From the NCBI GenBank assembly GCA_947624305.1, contig CANQKC010000020.1, positions 1 through 47,298 on the forward strand: 47,298 bases of DNA, read 5' to 3'. Both the position numbers and the translations under genes were made by a program. Source of the DNA: an uncultured Monoglobus sp. (GTDB lineage: Bacteria; Bacillota; Clostridia; Monoglobales; Monoglobaceae). How positions within the stretch are numbered: the first letter of the stretch is position 1; every line of letters begins with the position of its first letter. This document shows, one piece after another, positions 36,707 to 43,000 of the stretch. The notes under the pieces were generated by a model. That model saw only the letters and a list, made by a program, of their open reading frames with translations. It was not told where the DNA came from and searched no databases.

Positions 36707-36738
36707 AACCATTGTTGAGCAAAGAGGCATGACTAAAC

Positions 36739-36764
36739 TCCTCTATAGCTCAGTTTTAAGAGCA
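36739..36764 (+). pseudogene. Truncated 5' half of tRNA-Asn, copy 1
   Basis: TCCTCTATAGCTCAGTT followed by TTAAGAGCA matches the acceptor 5' strand and D arm of the tRNA at 36897, with GG-T changed in the D loop. Instead of an anticodon arm it runs into an AT hairpin (TTTATGTATTTT with AAAATACATAAA). Confidence 0.8.
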
Positions 36765-36800
36765 TTTATGTATTTTAAAAAATACATAAATAAAAAATAT

Positions 36801-36875
36801 TCCTCTATAGCTCAGTTGGTAGGGCATACGTACACAAAACAACCCTAAAGTTTTGTGGCATCCGAGAACTGAGTT
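36801..36875 (+). pseudogene. Truncated 5' half of tRNA-Asn, copy 2, with inverted end
   Basis: The first 26 bases match tRNA-Asn (one change, AGGGCA for AGAGCA). Then follow a CACAAAAC/GTTTTGTG hairpin and AACTGAGTTATG, which pairs over 12 bases with TATAGCTCAGTT of the same copy. It has no T arm or acceptor 3' strand and cannot be a tRNA. Confidence 0.75.
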
Positions 36876-36896
36876 ATGAGAAAAATTTTAATATGA

Positions 36897-36972
36897 TCCT
36901 CTATAGCTCAGTTGGTAGAGCATGCGGCTGTTAACCGCAGGGTCGTTGGTTCGAGTCCAACTGGAGGAGCCA
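36897..36972 (+). tRNA. tRNA-Asn (GTT)
   Basis: Full cloverleaf: acceptor TCCTCTA with TGGAGGA (one T-G), D arm GCTC...GAGC, anticodon stem TGCGG/CCGCA with loop CTGTTAA (anticodon GTT), T arm TTGGTTCGAGTCCAA, discriminator G, and an encoded CCA. It borders the mobile element that follows, a common insertion setting for integrative elements. Confidence 0.96.
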
Positions 36973-37010
36973 AAAAAGCCTTGGATTTTCGATAATTCAA
37001 GGCTTTTTTC
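36972..37010 (+). terminator. tRNA-Asn terminator
   Basis: AAAAAAGCCTTG (36972-36983) pairs with CAAGGCTTTTTT (36998-37009), a 12-bp stem ending in T-run. The left arm begins at the CCA end of the tRNA. Confidence 0.88.
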
Positions 37011-37207
37011 TTTTACTGTTTCAAGTATCATTTTGGGTTTACATATACGTATGCCGGCAAATGACTGTAAACCATAAAAGATAAATTTCAAGCATTTTAT
37101 TTATCAAAATATGCAAAGTCATTTTAACCATGGATTGATTTTTTAAGACGCAAAGTTTAGAAATAAATTTTGTGTCTTTTTTTTCAGTAAATTTTGGAGG
37201 AAATATT

Positions 37208-38089
37208 ATGGCGATATTCAGAGTTGAAAAAACGAGGGATTTTACGGTTATGTCAAATCATCATCTTAAAAACAATAAACTTACACTAAAGTCTAAGGGA
37301 TTGCTTTCGCTTATTCTCAGTTTACCGGAAGATTGGGATTATACTTTAAAAGGATTGTCCCATATATGCAGAGAAGGCGTTGACGCGATTCGCGCGGCAA
37401 TCAAAGAGCTTGAAGCCGAAGGTTACATAGAGCGCCATAGGCTGAGAAACATAAAAGGACAGCTGACCGAGATCGAGTATGTTATACATGAGGCACCTGT
37501 TAAGTCGGAGCCTACATCTGAAAAACCTACGTCGGAAAAACCTATGTTGGAAAAACCAATGTTGGAAAACCCAACATTGGATAATTCAATATTGGAAAAG
37601 CCTACGTTGGAAAATCCAACGCAATTAAATACTAATATATTAAATACTAAAGAATTAAAAACTAATATAATAAATAATCCATCAATCAATAGCGAAGCCG
37701 AGCTTTCCGAAACGGATTGGATAGAAAGATATAACGAAAATGCGGAAATTGTTAAGTCAAATATTGATTATGAGAGTCTGTGCCGCAGCTATGAGCGCGA
37801 AATAATTGATGATATTGTAAACATAATGGCGGAGGTTCTGACAGTTGACAAGAAAAGCTATACGATCGAGGGTTGTGTATATCCGGCAGCAATAATTCAA
37901 AAGCGATTTAGAGAAGTTGATCACAGTATGATGGAAATTCTATTAATGCAGCTTAACAAATTTGCGGGGAAAATACATAACATCAAGGCATACTTGATAA
38001 CCACTGTATTTAACGCCGCGTCAACTGCGTCGGCGCAGCTTCAGAATACAGTTAATCATGATTTGTACGGAGGTGGAAAAGTTGAGTGA
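37208..38089 (+). CDS. Replication-initiator-like HTH protein of the mobile element
   Basis: A 293-residue protein with an N-terminal winged-helix region (MAIFRVEKTRDFTVMSNHHL, then LTLKSKGLLSLILSLPEDWDY and a recognition-type helix) of the RepA-N-like proteins found in Firmicutes integrative and conjugative elements. A 15-base tandem repeat encodes seven P-T/M-L/S-E-K/N units at about residues 102-136, followed by an Asn/Thr-rich linker. The C-terminal domain (about 190-280) is the conserved one seen with these proteins. The start has GGAGG 7 bases upstream at ATG 37208. Probably initiates replication or regulates transfer; the exact role is inference. Confidence 0.78.
   Translation: MAIFRVEKTRDFTVMSNHHLKNNKLTLKSKGLLSLILSLPEDWDYTLKGLSHICREGVDAIRAAIKELEAEGYIERHRLRNIKGQLTEIEYVIHEAPVKSEPTSEKPTSEKPMLEKPMLENPTLDNSILEKPTLENPTQLNTNILNTKELKTNIINNPSINSEAELSETDWIERYNENAEIVKSNIDYESLCRSYEREIIDDIVNIMAEVLTVDKKSYTIEGCVYPAAIIQKRFREVDHSMMEILLMQLNKFAGKIHNIKAYLITTVFNAASTASAQLQNTVNHDLYGGGKVE
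37511..37615 (+). repeat. 15-bp imperfect tandem repeat, about seven units
   Basis: Units of the form CCTACGTTGGAAAAA encode PTLEK-type pentapeptides: PTSEK, PTSEK, PMLEK, PMLEN, PTLDN, SILEK, PTLEN. Length change by slippage would keep the frame. Confidence 0.88.
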
Positions 38090-38930
38090 AAAAGAGGAAA
38101 TAAGGACAATAGCGTTAAATAGGCTACATCCTTTTGAGGAGCAGCCTTTTAAAGTTCGGCTTGATGAGAGTATGGACGAGCTTGTGGAGAGTATCAAAGA
38201 AAGCGGTGTGCTTTCGCCCATAATAGCAAGACCCGATAAAGACGGCGGATATGAAATACTGTCCGGACACCGCAGAGCCAAAGCCTGTGAGATAGCGGGG
38301 ATCAAAGATATTCCGGTCATAGAAAAAAATCTTGATGATGACGCGGCGGCAATACTTCTTGTTGACAGCAATTTGCAGCGTGAGTATATACTTCCCAGCG
38401 AAAAAGCTTATGCGTATCGGTTAAAACTTGAGGCAATGAAAAATCAAGGAAAGCGCACGGATTTAACTTCGTCCCAATTTGGGACGAAGTTAAGGACTGA
38501 TGAAATAATAGCAAAACAATCCGGAGAGAGCCGCAATCAAATCCAAAGATATATCCGCCTAACCGAATTAATTGACCCATTGCTTGATTTGGTTGATGAA
38601 AAGAAACTGCCGCTGAATGCCGCTGTTGAGCTGTCGTATCTCGGGACAAAGGCTCAATCCGATGTTGTGGGCATGATAGAGCGGCATGAGGCTGTGCCGT
38701 CAATAGCGCAGGCGTCCAAAATGCGTAAGTTTGCGCAGGAGGATAGGCTCAGCTATGACGTTATCGACTCAATCATGCTTGAGCAGAGCCCGGAGAAAAT
38801 AAAGATCGTGCTTAAAGAGGACAGACTGAGGAAATACTTCCCGAAGAATTTTACCCCAAAGCAAATGCAGGAAGTCATAGAAAACCTGCTGTCAAAATGG
38901 GCAAGAAACAGAAAGGAGCCTGAGAGATAG
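38082..38930 (+). CDS. ParB/RepB/Spo0J-family partition protein
   Basis: A 282-residue ParB-like protein of the mobile element. The N-terminal ParB nuclease-like fold is clear: LHPFEEQPFKVR, then IKESGVLSPIIARP, YEILSGHRRAKAC (box II) and LLVDSNLQREYILPSEKAYAY. A helix-turn-helix region follows (KQSGESRNQIQRYIRLTEL). The frame continues upstream to an ATG at 38058, but GGAGG at 38069-38073 with 8 bases to TTG 38082 fixes the start, overlapping the previous stop by 8 bases. No ParA gene is adjacent. The gene contains a 31-bp palindrome at 38463. Confidence 0.9.
   Translation: MSEKEEIRTIALNRLHPFEEQPFKVRLDESMDELVESIKESGVLSPIIARPDKDGGYEILSGHRRAKACEIAGIKDIPVIEKNLDDDAAAILLVDSNLQREYILPSEKAYAYRLKLEAMKNQGKRTDLTSSQFGTKLRTDEIIAKQSGESRNQIQRYIRLTELIDPLLDLVDEKKLPLNAAVELSYLGTKAQSDVVGMIERHEAVPSIAQASKMRKFAQEDRLSYDVIDSIMLEQSPEKIKIVLKEDRLRKYFPKNFTPKQMQEVIENLLSKWARNRKEPER
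38463..38493. repeat. 31-bp perfect palindrome inside parB
   Basis: TTAACTTCGTCCCAA (38463-38477), a central T, and its exact reverse complement (38479-38493). It encodes LTSSQFGTKLR in the ParB frame. Confidence 0.95.
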
Positions 38931-38933
38931 GTT

Positions 38934-39197
38934 ATGGAAAACAGAGAAAATATAGGTTTTAAAATTATCAGCAGTATGGAGATCGGGAATGTGGAAATAG
39001 TGTTGGGAGCGCGCGATGGAGTTCTCCCGCAGTATGTGACATGGGAGTGCGGAGGCGGCAATGATTACTATTGGGGACACTATTTTTCCGATCTGACAGC
39101 CGCCCAAAAAGATTTTTGCAATCGCGCACTCGGAAAAATCAAGATGCGCGAGATTTTTATGAACGAACGCAGACAAAGAGAGGAAATCGAGAAATGA
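38934..39197 (+). CDS. Mobile-element protein, 87 residues, unknown function
   Basis: Small acidic-to-neutral protein (MENRENIGFKIISSMEIGNVEIVLG...) of a kind regularly found after parB in such elements; no functional domain is recognised. The motif TWECGGGNDYYWGHYFSD is the most distinctive stretch. The 3' end overlaps the next start by ATGA, showing translational coupling. It lies 3 bases after parB. Confidence 0.75.
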   Translation: MENRENIGFKIISSMEIGNVEIVLGARDGVLPQYVTWECGGGNDYYWGHYFSDLTAAQKDFCNRALGKIKMREIFMNERRQREEIEK

Positions 39198-39400
39198 AGC
39201 GATTGAGAAAGTTAGATTTATACGATGAAAAATACAGCGATTGTTTCGCAATGTCCGAGCGCGGCTGCCGAATACTCAAAGAGACAGTCTGCCGCAAAGA
39301 AAACTGTACTTTTTTCAAAACAAAGGAGCAGGACAGGCTTGACAGGATCAAATACCCTATGGTCGATTATGCTGAAAGAATTAAGTCAAAGGATGTGTAG
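39194..39400 (+). CDS. Small Cys-containing mobile-element protein, 68 residues
   Basis: Begins MKRLRKLDLYDEKY at the ATG that overlaps the previous stop (ATGA). Four cysteines (SDCFAMSERGC, TVCRKENC) could bind a metal, and the following TFFKTKEQDRLDR is typical of small proteins encoded here in related elements. A longer frame reaching back to 39071 overlaps the upstream gene and is less likely. Function unknown. Confidence 0.72.
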   Translation: MKRLRKLDLYDEKYSDCFAMSERGCRILKETVCRKENCTFFKTKEQDRLDRIKYPMVDYAERIKSKDV

Positions 39401-39403
39401 ATT

Positions 39404-40030
39404 TTGGATAATGAAAATAATGAAATCCGATTTATCGACAGCAAATATAATGAGCTGTTCAGAATACCCGACGGCGGATATGTAAGGATTACGAACGGTT
39501 ATGACGGCGAAGAAAACTGCTATAAATGCAGATATATTGACGATTACCATTTTTCAATGGGCAAATACAACAACGTTTTTCATATATGTCAGTTTGCGGA
39601 AATCCGGGAACGAAATAATGATACATACGAGCCGGTCACAGCCGAAAGAGACATTAAGTATGTTCGTGAGATTTACGGTGAAATAAACAAAGACAAATTC
39701 TTTAAAACCGATGCCGGATTTACCGAGATATACTACAATCCCGATGCGGATGTTTGCGGTCAGTTGGTATATATTGAGGTTGATAATGATACCGTTAAAG
39801 AGGCGGGAGAAAAATACAAGACACCGACCGAGTTTTTCTCATACATCGAGAGTATGGGCAAAGGATATTTGATCGACGCGGGTACGCCCGAGTTTCGAGC
39901 TGCGGTACGTGACTTTATGGAAAGCAAATCCGATACGGAGGGCACAACTTTAAATTCTATGCGGCAGTTAAAGAAAATGGCTGCCGGAGAACATATTATG
40001 CAGCCTAAAATACAGGAAACGGAGAGATAA
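39404..40030 (+). CDS. Mobile-element protein, 208 residues, unknown function
   Basis: Hydrophilic protein starting MDNENNEIRFIDSKYNELFRI, with no signal peptide or membrane segment. Such proteins commonly precede the giant methylase/helicase gene in this element family, but I know no function. The start is TTG at 39404, three bases after the previous stop, with AAAGG 11 bases upstream. The stop is three bases before the next ATG, so the five small genes and the giant gene form one operon. Confidence 0.75.
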   Translation: MDNENNEIRFIDSKYNELFRIPDGGYVRITNGYDGEENCYKCRYIDDYHFSMGKYNNVFHICQFAEIRERNNDTYEPVTAERDIKYVREIYGEINKDKFFKTDAGFTEIYYNPDADVCGQLVYIEVDNDTVKEAGEKYKTPTEFFSYIESMGKGYLIDAGTPEFRAAVRDFMESKSDTEGTTLNSMRQLKKMAAGEHIMQPKIQETER

Positions 40031-40033
40031 TAC

Positions 40034-43000
40034 ATGGCGAGTAAGGCAGAACGAATATTTGATCTTTACCAAAATAATTTAAGAGAGCTGTCCGAATATA
40101 AAAACTGGACGGCTTTTTTGCGCTCGGCGGCGTGGCAGTATAAATATTCATTTTCGGATCAGGTGAGTATCTATGCCCAAAGACCCGACGCCACAGCCTG
40201 CGCGTCTATGGAAGTATGGAACACCGACATACGCCGATGGGTGAACCGCGGCGCAAAAGGTATCGCGCTGCTTCGGGAAAACGGCGGAAGATATTATCTT
40301 AACTATGTTTTTGACATATCCGACACAAACAGCTTTTACGGGAACGAGCTCAATCTATGGCGGTATGATAATCAGTATGACAGCGCTGTGATCGAGTCAC
40401 TTGAAAAGACTTTCGGTGAATTGACGGCAAAAGATAATCTTGCCGATGCGGTTGTACATTCCGCGCATAATGCCGTGCTGTCAAACAGTGAATACCTTGA
40501 CAGGCTGTTTGCAGAGCGTTATGACAGCCTTCTTGAAGAATTGGATCAGGACAATATTGACGAAAGATATAGATTGACAGCCGAGATGTCAGCTGCGTAT
40601 GTGGTTTTGCAGAGGCTCGGATATAACCCGGATGAAATTCTCGATCCGGAAAATTTTCAATATATTCGTGACTTTAACACTCCTGAAACCATATCGGTTC
40701 TCGGAACCGCGGTCAGCGCGGTATCCGAAGATATTTTAAGCGAGATACGCGAAGCCGCCTCAAAACAGCGGAAATTTGCCAAATCCCAAAGGGCGGTATA
40801 TAATGAAAGCAAGATAAACGAAAGGAGCGCTGAACATGGAAATGACATACATACAGAGCGGAGAGTATCTGATCCCGAACTTGGAAGTACCGCAGGAAAC
40901 TTATCAAATAGGGAAATACGGAATGATGCGGAGGACATTTCTGCTGAACAACCGCAGGAGCAAATACAACGAGATGCTGATGACCGGAACGCTCCTCAGA
41001 CACTTGGAGGAAATCGACAGGGCAGCGTCGGAGCAGATAGAGGCGGCAGTAGCGAAAATGGCGGACAGGGAGAACGTGAACGAGCAGATGAAAGAGAAAG
41101 ATCCGCTCGGCTGGACGGGAATGATGAACAATTTTCGCAGCTCGGCGGAACAGCAGATACTGAGCGAACTGATTTACAGCTGAGCCTTGACGATCTGTTC
41201 CCCTCAATACAGGAACAACAGAATATCGTAAGACAGGCGGAGCAAAACGGCTCCGCCTTTTCTGTGCCGGTGCTACCGCAGCAGATAACAGACGAGGTTC
41301 TTGCAAGCGGATCAAATAAGAGCGACAGTGTTCTGAGAATTTGCATAGAGTACAGCAAGGATAAAACTCCGGCTGAAAATATCAATTTTCTTAAATCCGA
41401 ATACGGAACCGGCGGCAAGGGCTTTATCTTTGACGGCGCTAAAACAGCCGTATGGTGGAACGAGGACGGAATAAAGATTGCCCGCGGCAATAACGCGATG
41501 TTAAACCCGAGAAGTATGACTATCGGTTGGGAACAGATTGACAGCCGTATAAGAGAGCTTCTTGAACTCGGCAGGTACGCGCCGCAGGAGACGCTTGACC
41601 GAATGGATGAGTATGAATACAGAGAAGCGGCGCATGCGTTTTGGTATATGCATCAGGATATAAACTCCGATGATTTTCCGGAGCTTAAAAATTCTTTCCC
41701 CGAAGGATTGTTTGACGGAGGTTTTCCGGCAAGCACCGCGAAAATAGCGGAAATGTTAAAAGTCCCGGACGGATTAAACCGCCTCATTTTCGATACGGAG
41801 GTTTTGTTTGACAGCTACAAACACGACAATAGCGTAATGCGATGGAATTTGTATACTCCCGATAAAGTTCTCGGCAGGCTGGAAGATTTACGGCTTGAAC
41901 GGGTGCATTTTACCGCGGACAATCACAACCGCATGGAAACCGGAAGATTTATCACCGAAGATGAGCTTGACAGCCTTTTTCTTCGCGGAAGCGGCTTTAG
42001 CGAGAGCAAAATTCGGATTTATCAATTTTTTACAGAGAATACCGATACCAAAGAACGAATAAATTTTTTAAAAACCGAGTACGGCACAGGCGGGACCGGG
42101 GCGGACGTATTCTCGGAACGGCACGGAGCGAAAGGCATAACATTCAGCCGCGACGATATATTTTCGCCTAATGCGAAAGTCGATATATCATGGAGCAAAG
42201 CGACCTCACGCATTGACAGACTGATAAAATCCGGACGGTATCTTACGGAAAAACAGATCGCCGAAGATATTCCGAGATATAACGAGAGGCGTGAACGGGA
42301 GCGCATACGCGGCGAACAGATACGCTTTGTTCAAAGCGCAAGCGAAATGTCACCGCAGGAGCGCTTTGCAACGCTTACGACAAGGCTTGAGTATTACATA
42401 AACACGATAGACTTATCGGACCGAAGACATATCGAAAGCGCGGGACTGTCTGATTTGATAGGAGCAGATAAGTTTCGGCTTGCCGATATGATCAAAAATT
42501 CGGATAAACGCGCTGAAATTATAGATTGCTTAGAAACGATTAAAGGGCGTACTCCCGATGTGTACGCCCGGAGCAATGCATATAATATAGCCGAGGAGTT
42601 AAAGGAATTTCAGGTCATCAACATACACAGAGTCGGAGACTTCTATGAAGTTTACGGCGATGACGCGGAAAAAGCGTCCGAAATACTCGGATTTACCACA
42701 ACGACTAAGCATATTGACGGCGAAGATATTGTTATGACAGGTTTTCCCGCATTTAATATTGACTTTTACGAAGAAGAACTGAATAAAAACGGCATTGCCC
42801 TAAATATAGTTTCCGATGTTGCCTCCGTTATGCCGGAAACGGATGAACATATTGCCGCGGATATTTCTGAAACCGATGATACAGACAAAAACCATGATGA
42901 TCTCATCGGTCGGGAACTTGAGATAGATGATCGAAAATTTGTGATCGACAGCATATCGGAGACCGGCGGCGATGTCACTATGCGGGATATATCCTTTGAG

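Noticed and set aside
36888..37091. Minus-strand open frame with SSSWTRTNDPAVNSRMLYQLSYRG
   Set aside because: This is the reverse complement of tRNA-Asn; it is a familiar false protein produced opposite tRNA genes.
37511..37615. Possible CRISPR-like array
   Set aside because: The repeats are contiguous 15-bp coding units without spacers.
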